A stretch of 64,000 nucleotides of DNA from Flavobacterium muglaense (GTDB taxonomy: Bacteria; Bacteroidota; Bacteroidia; Flavobacteriales; Flavobacteriaceae). The stretch lies in contig NZ_JACRUK010000016.1 of the NCBI RefSeq assembly GCF_014305155.1, forward strand, positions 1 to 64,000, in the 5' to 3' direction. The position numbers were made by a program, and so were the translations under genes. The stretch's first letter is position 1; each line of letters opens with the position of its first letter. The notes beneath the pieces were generated by a model that was given only the letters and a program-made list of their open reading frames with translations, was not told the origin of the DNA and ran no database searches. Below, in pieces: positions 1 to 7,787 of the stretch.

Positions 1-44
1 TCTTTGCATTTAAACAAGAAAAAGTAGCTCTAAATACCTCTGTT

Positions 45-752
45 TTATTGGATTTGCAATTTTTCAGCAAGCCCTAAATAATCCGAGTCGTCTGAGTAAA
101 GAGGAGGGAAGTAGGTTATTTTTATTTCGGTAGTTCGCTTTCCAAAACATTTTAAAAAGTGCGGTATAAAAGTATCGTCATTTACAAATGCATCCGATTG
201 TACTTTATAGTCGATCGCTACAGGGATTATAGCTGCTTCTATTTGAGTAGCTGTTTTGAAGGATCCGGAGTTAAAAAGCAAAGTAGTGGGTTGAATTCCA
301 GTTGTTCCTTCGGGGAAATTGATGATTGATGAGCCTTCGGTTATTGTTTTCTTGATAATTTCACAGGTTTTATTGCGACTATCTTGACAGGCTCGCTCAA
401 CAAATACAACTCCTGATATTTTACATAAATAACCAATTAGGGGCCAGGAAGCCACTTCTTTTTTTCCTACAGGATAGGCATGAATATGACTCACAATTAA
501 AATTGGGTCAAAATACGAGCGGTGATTGGCTACTATTAAACCAGGTGTAGTAGGTAAATCTCCATAGATGGTCGTTTTGATTCCTAAAATTTTAATGGTT
601 ATTTTTAGTATGAAATCGCGTAGTACAAGCGCGTTTTGATTCTTGGTTTTTTCATTCCAAAAAAGACTTACTACGTAAAAAGTAAAAGAAAAGAAAGAAA
701 CGTACAGTATAAAGATGATTAATCTCAAAAGCCCACGGAGGAATGATAACAT
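45..752 (-). CDS. 1-acyl-glycerol-3-phosphate acyltransferase family protein (PlsC-like)
   Basis: This is a membrane-bound lysophospholipid acyltransferase of the PlsC family, which transfers an acyl chain to lysophosphatidic acid or a related lipid. A hydrophobic segment occupies roughly residues 5-32. The catalytic block NHRSYFDP fits the family NHx4D motif, and FPEGTTG fits the substrate-binding FPEGTRS-type motif. Its 235 residues are normal for the family. The ATG at 752 places the membrane segment at the N-terminus, and the TAA stop is at 45-47. Bacteroidota carry several PlsC paralogues, some of which acylate ornithine lipids or sulfonolipids, so the exact acceptor cannot be read from the sequence. 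The FAD gene upstream starts 57 bp away on the same strand, so co-transcription is possible. Confidence 0.88.
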   Translation of the reverse strand: MLSFLRGLLRLIIFILYVSFFSFTFYVVSLFWNEKTKNQNALVLRDFILKITIKILGIKTTIYGDLPTTPGLIVANHRSYFDPILIVSHIHAYPVGKKEVASWPLIGYLCKISGVVFVERACQDSRNKTCEIIKKTITEGSSIINFPEGTTGIQPTTLLFNSGSFKTATQIEAAIIPVAIDYKVQSDAFVNDDTFIPHFLKCFGKRTTEIKITYFPPLYSDDSDYLGLAEKLQIQ

Positions 753-809
753 AAGTTGATTTGTAAGAGCGTAAATCTACTATTAATTCTTTAATAACCT
801 AATCTCTAC

Positions 810-1415
810 TTATCGATTACTATCGTGAACGTGAGTTTGGGTGTCATTATTCCATAAGGTAAGAATATCTGTACCTACTGCAGCACCACTACCGGCTGCA
901 ATTGCAAGCTGGCTTCTCCATCCTGCGAGAGTTCCTATAACATAAACTCCATCGGTAACTTTATGATCAATGTTTTTGAGTTGGATGCGCTGTTTTGCGG
1001 CTAATGATTTTTGATGTGGTTCCAGATATTGCATCATTCCTTCAATGGCAAAGGTGTTCGCGGCTCCTATCCCGATTACTACCATTTTGCTGCTGTATTT
1101 TGCTTTGTTTGTTGTAATGGTCAAGTTTGGATAAGTGCCTTCTATTTTTAGAACCTTTTCGTTTGAAATTTGAGTAATATGCGGGTAGGAAGTTGCTAAT
1201 TGAGCTGTGCTTTCTACTAATAAAGTAGCGCCTAAAGTTCCTGCTGGTATGCCGTATGCATTATTGAAAACAGCATCTTGAAGTGAAGAAGCTTTTTGGT
1301 GGGTAAAAATTCCGATTTTCTTATCAGTGACAAAAGTTTTGTTGTGGGCTGAGCCCAAAATAAGTGCGCAGGACACGCCTGAAACACCGCTACCAATGAT
1401 TAATACGTCAAACAT
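810..1415 (-). CDS. Small NAD(P)/FAD-dependent oxidoreductase (thioredoxin-reductase-like fold)
   Basis: The protein opens with a Rossmann dinucleotide motif (IIGSGVSGVSCA, residues about 6-17) and ends with the FAD-closing block typical of thioredoxin-reductase-like proteins (GVYVIGTLAGW, then an alanine/glycine-rich helix). At 201 residues it is much shorter than a normal thioredoxin reductase (about 310), and it lacks both the CxxC redox pair and a recognisable NADPH domain. It therefore looks like an FAD domain with unknown electron partners. The gene downstream on the same strand (45-752) and the small membrane gene immediately upstream (1417-1620, one base apart) suggest one transcript. 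Substrate is unknown. Single-domain proteins of this sort are common in Flavobacteriia, so truncation need not be recent. Confidence 0.75.
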   Translation of the reverse strand: MFDVLIIGSGVSGVSCALILGSAHNKTFVTDKKIGIFTHQKASSLQDAVFNNAYGIPAGTLGATLLVESTAQLATSYPHITQISNEKVLKIEGTYPNLTITTNKAKYSSKMVVIGIGAANTFAIEGMMQYLEPHQKSLAAKQRIQLKNIDHKVTDGVYVIGTLAGWRSQLAIAAGSGAAVGTDILTLWNNDTQTHVHDSNR

Positions 1416-1416
1416 A

Positions 1417-1620
1417 TTATAGTTTGTCGTTCATTTTTTCTTCAATCTTTTTGGACATTCTAAAGATCAGCAGAATTAATACGGCACAAAATGAAGCTGC
1501 AATTCCAATAAAAGCAACTACGCTATCTCCTTGAAAAGGGTGTTTGAAATCTAACAAAGTAATATTGAAAACAATAAGGGCTAGTGCTAGAACTACTAAT
1601 ATGCTAGTAAAGATTTTCAT
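1417..1620 (-). CDS. Small two-helix membrane protein, unknown function
   Basis: The 67-residue product has two hydrophobic stretches (about residues 5-22 and 34-53) joined by a short polar loop, and a charged C-terminus rich in Lys and Glu. This suggests a small inner-membrane hairpin protein. I do not recognise the family. The stop lies one base before the start of the FAD oxidoreductase gene (ATG at 1415), so the two are very likely co-transcribed, with this gene first. The ATG at 1618-1620 gives a start directly before the first hydrophobic segment. Function could relate to membrane docking of the oxidoreductase, but that is inference from position only. Confidence 0.6.
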   Translation of the reverse strand: MKIFTSILVVLALALIVFNITLLDFKHPFQGDSVVAFIGIAASFCAVLILLIFRMSKKIEEKMNDKL

Positions 1621-1738
1621 AAGGTTGTTTTTTATAGTCTGAAATATAAAAATAAAGTTCAGCTTTTTTTAAAATAGTAGTCTCTAATTTTTTTGATCTT
1701 AGAGATTGTATTAGGGGGTAAATTTATAAAAAAAAATA

Positions 1739-2320
1739 CTAGACAAACAAACCTTTAACATTAGCACCGAATAATTTAACAGCAATGGCTAATAATACTA
1801 CCCCAAAAACCTTTCTGATAACCCCAAGCCCTGATTTTCCTAACATTTGTTCAATCTTTGATGAGGATTTTAAAACAAGATATACCACGACCATATTCAA
1901 TAAAATTGCGATAATAATATTGATTGTGTGGTATTGTGATTTTAAGGATAGTAATGTAGTCATGGTTCCTGCTCCGGCGATTAATGGGAAAGCAATGGGT
2001 ACAATAGAAGCTGTTTTTGATTCGTCTTCGTCCTTGTAAATTCGGATTCCTAAAATCATTTCTAAAGCTAGAAAAAATAAGACAAAGGATCCTGCTACTG
2101 CAAATGAATTAACGTCTATTCCCATGATGTTAAGCATCTCTTCTCCTACGAATAGAAACATAATCATGATGATCATGGCGGCTATAGTAGCTTTTTCAGA
2201 CTGGATGTGTCCTACTTTAGTTCGCAAATCCACTAAAATCGGGATGCTTCCTAGGATGTCAATTACGGCAAACAATACCATTCCAACAGTGACGATTTCT
2301 TTCCAACTTACTTCAAACAT
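1739..2320 (-). CDS. MarC family integral membrane protein
   Basis: This is a polytopic membrane protein of the MarC family (UPF0056), with about six predicted helices. Diagnostic features are the IDILGSIPI segment near the N-terminus and the central PIAFPLIAGAGTM block. The transport substrate is not established for the family, and the old link to multiple antibiotic resistance is not supported. An in-frame extension reaches 2350 but starts with TTG. The ATG at 2318-2320, giving 193 residues and the usual MarC start, is preferred. A TACTTTTG -7 element on the minus strand (2340-2347) overlaps the longer reading frame and also argues for the shorter form. The gene stands alone, with the DUF3109 gene divergent. 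Confidence 0.88.
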   Translation of the reverse strand: MFEVSWKEIVTVGMVLFAVIDILGSIPILVDLRTKVGHIQSEKATIAAMIIMIMFLFVGEEMLNIMGIDVNSFAVAGSFVLFFLALEMILGIRIYKDEDESKTASIVPIAFPLIAGAGTMTTLLSLKSQYHTINIIIAILLNMVVVYLVLKSSSKIEQMLGKSGLGVIRKVFGVVLLAIAVKLFGANVKGLFV

Positions 2321-2339
2321 TTTTAAATTTTTTAGGGCA

Positions 2340-2347
2340 CAAAAGTA
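2340..2347 (-). promoter_or_regulatory. -7 element of the MarC gene promoter
   Basis: On the minus strand the bases read TACTTTTG, matching the Bacteroidota -7 consensus TAnnTTTG, 20 bp before the ATG at 2320. No clear TTG -33 element was found at standard spacing, so this is a partial match. Confidence 0.45.
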
Positions 2348-2550
2348 CAATTATTTTTGATTTCCTGAAGCTTTGTGTATTGCGTGATTTGTTGTTAATT
2401 TTTTAGAAATAAATAGGTTGAATAGGTGGTGGTTTGTAGTAAGTGAAATAAACTTCTTAAATAAAACAGAGTCTGTTTTTTATTGAATTTATAGTGGTTT
2501 AATAATAATGAGTTTTAGCAGTTTTTGTTTTGGTCTAATGCGTCTTTCCT

Positions 2551-2581
2551 TTGCAACTTACTCGCTTTAGTAGTATCTTTG
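2551..2581 (+). promoter_or_regulatory. Bacteroidota-type promoter of the DUF3109 gene
   Basis: TTG at 2551-2553 and TATCTTTG at 2574-2581 are separated by 20 bp, a full match to the Bacteroidota primary-sigma consensus TTG-N17-23-TAnnTTTG. The gene starts at 2607, giving a leader of about 20 nt. Confidence 0.7.
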
Positions 2582-2606
2582 TCGCTTCAATTATTATACA
2601 ACAATC

Positions 2607-3176
2607 ATGTTTCAATTAGGTAAAACCATCGTTTCAGAAGATATATTAAGTAAAGAATTTGTGTGCAATTTGTCTGCTTGCAAAGGTGCTTGTTGTGTAG
2701 ATGGTGATGCCGGTGCTCCTTTAAGTCTCGAGGAAACTAAAATTCTAGAAGAAATCTATCCAAAAGTAAAACCATTTTTGCGAAAGCAAGGAATTGCAGC
2801 AATTGAGGCGCAAGGAACTTGGGTAACGGGTACTGATGGAGATTTAGAAACACCGCTAATTGATAATAAGGATTGTGCTTATGTCATTTTTGACGGTAAA
2901 ACGGCACTTTGCGGTATTGAGCAAGCGTATAATCAAGGGTTGATCGATTGGAAAAAACCAGTTTCTTGTCATTTGTATCCCGTTCGGGTAAAAGACTTCA
3001 CGGAGTTTGCTGCTGTTAATTATGATAAGTGGGATATTTGTGATGCGGCTTGTTCTTTAGGTCAAGAATTAGAAGTTCCGGTATATAAATTTGTCAAAGA
3101 AGCTCTTGTGAGAAGATTTGGTGAAGACTGGTATTTAGAGTTGGAACAAGTGGCAAAAGAATTGAAAGATTCGTAG
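2607..3176 (+). CDS. DUF3109 family cysteine-rich protein
   Basis: This 189-residue soluble protein has the cysteine cluster C20, C25, C29, C30 (CNLSACKGACC), followed by further cysteines in NKDCAYV, ALCGI, VSCHLYPVR and the DICDAACS segment. The pattern matches DUF3109, a Bacteroidota family that resembles the CxxCxxCC (YkgJ/UPF0153) proteins thought to bind zinc or iron. Function is unknown; a metal-cluster role is inferred from the eight or so conserved cysteines. It is monocistronic, with its own strong promoter and about 350 bp before nrdB. The ATG at 2607 is well placed behind that promoter. Confidence 0.88.
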   Translation: MFQLGKTIVSEDILSKEFVCNLSACKGACCVDGDAGAPLSLEETKILEEIYPKVKPFLRKQGIAAIEAQGTWVTGTDGDLETPLIDNKDCAYVIFDGKTALCGIEQAYNQGLIDWKKPVSCHLYPVRVKDFTEFAAVNYDKWDICDAACSLGQELEVPVYKFVKEALVRRFGEDWYLELEQVAKELKDS

Positions 3177-3529
3177 TACAGAATCGATACAATGCTCAAA
3201 TTGATTTTGGGTATTGATTGTTAAATTAAATCACACAATTACTTACTTTGTTTGTAAATTGGTCTTGAAATATTTTGCTTTTTCGTGCTTTAAGATAATC
3301 TCAAAACCCCATATTTTACAGTGTTTTACACGTTTTAACATTTTTTAATTTATTGAATTTCAATATGTTGAATTTTCAATATCTTTTTTTGCATTTTTCG
3401 TATTTGTTAAAAACTCAAGCCGATTGTGGATAAGTTTGGCTTTCATTTCTGACTACAAATGACAATCTTTGTAGTGTACCGAATCAGGAATATTTTTGGT
3501 ATAAATCTTTAAAAAAACACACAACTATA
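3177..3529 (+). other. 353-bp gene-free region upstream of nrdB
   Basis: No ORF of note. The stretch is A+T-rich, with two near-identical TTGAATTTCAATAT-like words around 3352-3381 that form an imperfect inverted repeat. The nrdB promoter lies at its right end. I could not identify a convincing pair of NrdR boxes. Confidence 0.5.
3469..3498 (+). promoter_or_regulatory. Bacteroidota-type promoter of nrdB
   Basis: TTG at 3469-3471 and TATTTTTG at 3491-3498 are separated by 19 bp, the ideal spacing for the Bacteroidota consensus. The nrdB ATG follows 31 bp later. Confidence 0.7.
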
Positions 3530-4507
3530 ATGTCGCAAATAGAGCCAATTTTACAAGAAAATAAAAACCGATTCGTAATTTTTCCAATTAAGCACCATGA
3601 TATATGGGAGTTTTATAAATCAATGGAAGCTAGTTTTTGGACTGCTGAAGAAATTGATTTATCACAGGATTTAAACGATTGGAACAATAAGCTTTCTGAT
3701 GATGAACGTTATTTTGTAAAACACATTCTTGCTTTTTTTGCTGCGTCTGACGGAATTGTAAATGAAAACCTTGCTGAGAACTTTGTAAACGAAGTACAAT
3801 ATGCTGAGGCTAAATTCTTTTACGGTTTTCAGATCATGATGGAGAACATTCATAGTGAAACATATTCATTATTGATTGATACGTATGTGAAAGATGAGGC
3901 TGAAAAAGATGAGTTGTTTAATGCATTAGAGGTTTTTCCAGCAATCAAGAAAAAAGCGGATTGGGCTCTGCAATGGATCGAATCGGATTCATTTGCCGAA
4001 AGGTTAATTGCTTTTGCGGCTGTAGAAGGAATTTTCTTCTCAGGAGCATTTTGTTCTATTTATTGGTTGAAAAAACGTGGTTTAATGCCAGGTTTAACTT
4101 TTTCTAACGAGTTGATTTCTCGTGACGAAGGTGTTCACTGTGATTTTGCGGTACATTTACACAACCACCACTTGGTGAATAAAGTGCCAAAAGAAAGAAT
4201 TAGAAGCATAATTGTTGATGCCTTAAATATCGAAAGAGAGTTTATTACAGAGTCGCTTCCGGTGAGTTTAATAGGTATGAATGCAGTGCTGATGACACAA
4301 TACTTAGAGTTTGTTGCTGATAGATTATTAGTAGAGCTAGGTTGTGAAAGAGAATACAATACTACAAATCCATTTGACTTTATGGATATGATTTCGCTTC
4401 AAGGAAAAACAAATTTCTTTGAGAAGAAAGTAGCCGAATACCAAAAATCTGGTGTAATGAACACGGATGGTGACGCGCAAAAAATTTCTTTCGACGCTGA
4501 TTTTTAA
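3530..4507 (+). CDS. nrdB: Ribonucleoside-diphosphate reductase class I, small subunit (NrdB/R2)
   Basis: R2 carries the diiron-tyrosyl radical that activates the large subunit for reduction of ribonucleotides to deoxyribonucleotides. The sequence is of the eukaryote-like R2 type: the block [13 protein letters not shown] supplies ligands E105 and H108 and the radical tyrosine Y112. D43 in AEEIDL, E166 in AAVEGIF and E200/H203 in SRDEGVH supply the remaining metal ligands, with the same spacing as mouse R2. Its 325 residues are a normal length and all radical-site residues are present, so an active, oxygen-dependent enzyme is expected. nrdA follows 254 bp downstream on the same strand. The order nrdB-nrdA with a long gap suggests either a leader or a separate promoter for nrdA. 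Confidence 0.97.
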   Translation: MSQIEPILQENKNRFVIFPIKHHDIWEFYKSMEASFWTAEEIDLSQDLNDWNNKLSDDERYFVKHILAFFAASDGIVNENLAENFVNEVQYAEAKFFYGFQIMMENIHSETYSLLIDTYVKDEAEKDELFNALEVFPAIKKKADWALQWIESDSFAERLIAFAAVEGIFFSGAFCSIYWLKKRGLMPGLTFSNELISRDEGVHCDFAVHLHNHHLVNKVPKERIRSIIVDALNIEREFITESLPVSLIGMNAVLMTQYLEFVADRLLVELGCEREYNTTNPFDFMDMISLQGKTNFFEKKVAEYQKSGVMNTDGDAQKISFDADF

Positions 4508-4761
4508 TCCAGCATCCGAATTATAAAATTAAAGAATACCACATTGAATGGGCTTTTGCGAAAGCGATAGTTTTTAAAAAGTCCTAAATATAAATTTACT
4601 TGCTTTTACAGCAGTAGTATTGCTATGCCTTTTTTGCATGGTTTACAAAATTGTAAAAAAAGAGTAGGACAGCGCTGTGGGGTGCATTGTCCAATAAAAA
4701 GTAATACAAATAACAAAAAAATAGGAAAGGGATTTTCTGTTTTTAAAAAACCAACAAAAGT

Positions 4762-7173
4762 ATGTACGTAGTAAAAAGAGACGGCCGCAAAGAACCAGTA
4801 ATGTTTGACAAAATCACAGATAGAATTAAAAAACTATGCTATGGTTTGAATGATTTAGTAGATGCTGTAAAAGTGGCAATGCGAGTAATTGAAGGGCTTT
4901 ATGATGGGGTCTCAACATCTGAATTAGATAATTTAGCAGCCGAAACTGCCGCTTCAATGACTATTGCGCATCCTGATTATGCTCAATTGGCTGCGAGAAT
5001 CGCAATTTCGAATTTGCATTCCAATACAACAAAATCGTTCTCAGAAACGATGACAGAAATGTTCAACTACGTAAACCCAAGAAACGGGCAATATGCACCT
5101 CTAGTTGCAGATGATGTTTACAAAGTAATTGTTGATAATGCTGAGTTTTTAGACTCACATATCATTTATAATAGAGATTTTAACTACGATTATTTCGGTT
5201 TTAAAACATTAGAACGTTCTTACTTATTAAAGATAAACGGAAAAATTGTCGAAAGACCACAACATATGTTAATGCGTGTTTCGGTAGGGATTCACTTAGA
5301 TGATTTAGAGTCGGTTTTAGAGACCTATGATTTAATGTCTAAAAAATTCTTTACACATGCAACACCTACATTATTCAATGCAGGTACACCAAAACCACAA
5401 ATGTCTTCTTGTTTCCTTTTATCAATGCAAGATGATAGTATTGACGGAATTTACGATACGTTGAAACAAACGGCAAAAATCTCGCAATCAGCAGGTGGAA
5501 TTGGATTAGCAATACACAATGTACGTGCTACAGGTTCTTACATTCGTGGAACTAACGGAACTTCAAATGGAATCGTTCCTATGTTACGTGTTTTTAATGA
5601 TACAGCGCGTTACGTAGATCAAGGAGGAGGAAAGCGTAAAGGAAGTTTTGCTATTTATATCGAAACTTGGCATGCGGATATCTTTGATTTCTTAGACTTG
5701 AAAAAGAATACTGGAAAAGAAGAAATGCGTGCAAGAGATTTATTCTTTGCCATGTGGACCTCTGATTTGTTCATGAAACGTGTACAAGAGGACGGAAACT
5801 GGACTTTAATGTGTCCTAATGAATGTCCAGGTTTGTATGATGTTTATGGAGATGAGTTTGAAGCATTGTATGTAAGCTATGAAAAAGCGGGTAAAGGTAG
5901 AAAAACGATTAAAGCACATGAATTGTGGGAGAAAATTCTAGAATCTCAAATCGAGACTGGAACACCATACATGTTGTATAAAGATGCAGCTAACCGTAAA
6001 TCAAACCAAAAGAACCTAGGAACAATTCGTTCATCAAACTTGTGTACTGAGATCATGGAGTATACTTCTCCTGATGAAGTTGCGGTTTGTAACTTGGCAT
6101 CTCTTTCATTACCAATGTTTGTTGAAAACGGTAAATTTGATCATGAAGCCTTGTTTAATGTAACGAAGCGAGTAACAAGAAACTTGAATAAAGTAATTGA
6201 CAGAAATTACTACCCAGTAAAAGAAGCCGAAAACTCAAACCTTCGTCACAGACCAATTGGTCTTGGAGTGCAAGGATTAGCGGATGCTTTTATTATGTTG
6301 CGCCTGCCGTTTACATCTGATGAGGCTAAGAAACTGAACCAAGAAATTTTTGAAACATTATACTTTGCTGCTGTTACCGCTTCTATGGAAATGGCAAAAG
6401 AGGAAGGGCCTTATTCCACTTTCAAGGGTTCACCAATGTCACAAGGAGAATTCCAACACAATATGTGGGGAATGAAAGACGAGGAATTATCAGGACGTTG
6501 GGACTGGGCTTCTTTGCGTAAAGAAGTAGTAGAGCACGGAGTTCGTAACTCATTATTAGTGGCGCCTATGCCTACAGCTTCGACTTCACAAATCCTTGGA
6601 AATAACGAGGCATTCGAACCATATACTTCTAATATTTACACGCGTCGTGTGCTTTCTGGAGAGTTTATTGTGGTAAACAAGCATTTATTACACGATTTAG
6701 TAGAGCTAGGATTGTGGAACGAAACTTTGAAGCAAGAATTGATGCGCAACAACGGATCAGTTCAAGATTTGAATATTCCGCAAGACTTAAAAGAATTGTA
6801 CAAAACAGTTTGGGAAATGTCTATGAAAGATATTATCGATATGTCTCGTCAACGTGGATATTTTGTAGATCAATCACAATCATTGAACTTGTTCATGCAA
6901 AACGCCAACTATTCTAAATTAACGTCCATGCATTTCTATGCTTGGCAATCAGGATTGAAAACGGGAATGTATTATTTAAGAACAAAAGCTGCGGTAGATG
7001 CTATTAAATTTACATTAAACAATGATAAAAAAGTAGAACCAATCGAAATCACATCAAAACCAGCTCCTGCTCCAGTAGCAGCCGCAGTTGAGATGACAGT
7101 CGACGAATACAAAGCCATGATCGAACTAGCTAAAAATGCTGGTCCAGAAGATTGTGAAATGTGTGGGGCTTAA
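4762..7173 (+). CDS. nrdA: Ribonucleoside-diphosphate reductase class I, large subunit (NrdA/R1)
   Basis: This is the catalytic subunit that reduces ribonucleoside diphosphates using the radical passed from NrdB. An ATP-cone regulatory domain is at about residues 1-90 ([18 protein letters not shown]), so dATP inhibition of overall activity is expected. The barrel holds the SSCFLL and NLCTEI cysteine segments that correspond to the redox pair and the radical cysteine, and the C-terminus ends in CEMCGA, the mobile CxxC pair that passes electrons from thioredoxin. At 803 residues it is full length. A proline/alanine linker (about residues 765-780) precedes the swinging tail. A strong terminator follows 21 bp after the stop. 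Confidence 0.97.
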   Translation: MYVVKRDGRKEPVMFDKITDRIKKLCYGLNDLVDAVKVAMRVIEGLYDGVSTSELDNLAAETAASMTIAHPDYAQLAARIAISNLHSNTTKSFSETMTEMFNYVNPRNGQYAPLVADDVYKVIVDNAEFLDSHIIYNRDFNYDYFGFKTLERSYLLKINGKIVERPQHMLMRVSVGIHLDDLESVLETYDLMSKKFFTHATPTLFNAGTPKPQMSSCFLLSMQDDSIDGIYDTLKQTAKISQSAGGIGLAIHNVRATGSYIRGTNGTSNGIVPMLRVFNDTARYVDQGGGKRKGSFAIYIETWHADIFDFLDLKKNTGKEEMRARDLFFAMWTSDLFMKRVQEDGNWTLMCPNECPGLYDVYGDEFEALYVSYEKAGKGRKTIKAHELWEKILESQIETGTPYMLYKDAANRKSNQKNLGTIRSSNLCTEIMEYTSPDEVAVCNLASLSLPMFVENGKFDHEALFNVTKRVTRNLNKVIDRNYYPVKEAENSNLRHRPIGLGVQGLADAFIMLRLPFTSDEAKKLNQEIFETLYFAAVTASMEMAKEEGPYSTFKGSPMSQGEFQHNMWGMKDEELSGRWDWASLRKEVVEHGVRNSLLVAPMPTASTSQILGNNEAFEPYTSNIYTRRVLSGEFIVVNKHLLHDLVELGLWNETLKQELMRNNGSVQDLNIPQDLKELYKTVWEMSMKDIIDMSRQRGYFVDQSQSLNLFMQNANYSKLTSMHFYAWQSGLKTGMYYLRTKAAVDAIKFTLNNDKKVEPIEITSKPAPAPVAAAVEMTVDEYKAMIELAKNAGPEDCEMCGA

Positions 7174-7193
7174 TTTAACAGCTTCATTTAACA

Positions 7194-7234
7194 TAAAAAA
7201 GCAGCTATCAAGTATTTGGTAGCTGCTTTTTTTT
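7194..7234 (+). terminator. Intrinsic terminator of nrdA
   Basis: An inverted repeat GCAGCTA...TAGCTGC closes a 12-nt loop and is flanked by an A-run and a run of eight T, a classic rho-independent terminator just after the nrdA stop. Confidence 0.85.
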
Positions 7235-7315
7235 GGAGCTATTTCCTGCTTTCCGTTGCAATCTTTTTATTTTTAAAGAAAAAATAAAAAGGATTTTCAC
7301 TGCAATCAGGGCTAA
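7235..7315 (+). repeat. Dispersed palindromic repeat, family A, copy 1
   Basis: The element begins GGAGCTATTTCC and ends GCAATCAGGGCTAA, with a central CTTTTTATTTTTAAAG / AAAATAAAAAG stem-loop. It is nearly identical over about 70 bp to the copy at 14181-14254 and shares end motifs with four more copies in the window. It sits directly after the nrdA terminator. Confidence 0.75.
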
Positions 7316-7420
7316 TAAAACAGGTTTTGTGCTTTTTATAGAACAATCATTGTGTTGTTTAATGATCAGCTGAATACTAATTATTGGTACATGCTGAAAA
7401 AAACAATTCGTCTTAGAAAT

Positions 7421-7428
7421 TATATTTG
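7421..7428 (+). promoter_or_regulatory. -7 element upstream of the orphan antitoxin-like gene
   Basis: TATATTTG matches TAnnTTTG, 37 bp before the ATG at 7466. No TTG is found at standard -33 spacing. Confidence 0.45.
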
Positions 7429-7465
7429 TACAAATTTGTTCTATTCAAAACGAATGCAGTGAATT

Positions 7466-7672
7466 ATGAAAATTGAAGATTTATCAAAATACAGTAATGC
7501 CGAAAAAAATGTTTTGGCTGAACAATTGTGGGATAGTGTTTCTAAAGAACAATTCGAGATTTCAGCGGATGTAAAAAACGAATTGGATATTCGAATTAAG
7601 AATTTAGAAACAGGAAATACCGAGTTATATACATGGCAACAAGTTAAAAGTCATTTGAAACACATTAGTTAA
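7466..7672 (+). CDS. Addiction-module component family protein, antitoxin-like, without adjacent toxin
   Basis: The 68-residue product resembles the small addiction-module component family (Unstab_antitox, PF09720/TIGR02574): an N-terminal helix with LSxxEKxxLAEQLWDS, then a long amphipathic helix and a C-terminal ELYTWQQVKSHL segment that matches the family SWEEVKxxL signature. These proteins normally precede a ParE/RelE-type toxin gene. Here no such gene follows; a terminator lies at 7717 and metE converges from the right, leaving only 115 bp. The gene is therefore an orphan. It may be a remnant, or act on a toxin elsewhere. The family match is by pattern only. Confidence 0.7.
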   Translation: MKIEDLSKYSNAEKNVLAEQLWDSVSKEQFEISADVKNELDIRIKNLETGNTELYTWQQVKSHLKHIS

Positions 7673-7716
7673 TATATAGAAATCTTACTGTTTTAAAGTC
7701 AAATTTAAAAAATAAA

Positions 7717-7747
7717 AGCCCCCGATTTAATTTTTAAATTGGGGGCT
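7717..7747. terminator. Bidirectional terminator between the antitoxin-like gene and metE
   Basis: AGCCCCC (7717-7723) pairs with GGGGGCT (7741-7747), and the interior is A+T-rich and nearly self-complementary. On the minus strand a T-rich tract follows, so it is best suited to ending metE; it can also stop plus-strand transcripts. Confidence 0.8.
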
Positions 7748-7787
7748 AATTGTTTCAATTAGTTATGTACTTGGCTTAGTTATTTAA

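Noticed and set aside
810-1415. Functional thioredoxin reductase
   Set aside because: At 201 residues it lacks the CxxC pair and the NADPH domain.
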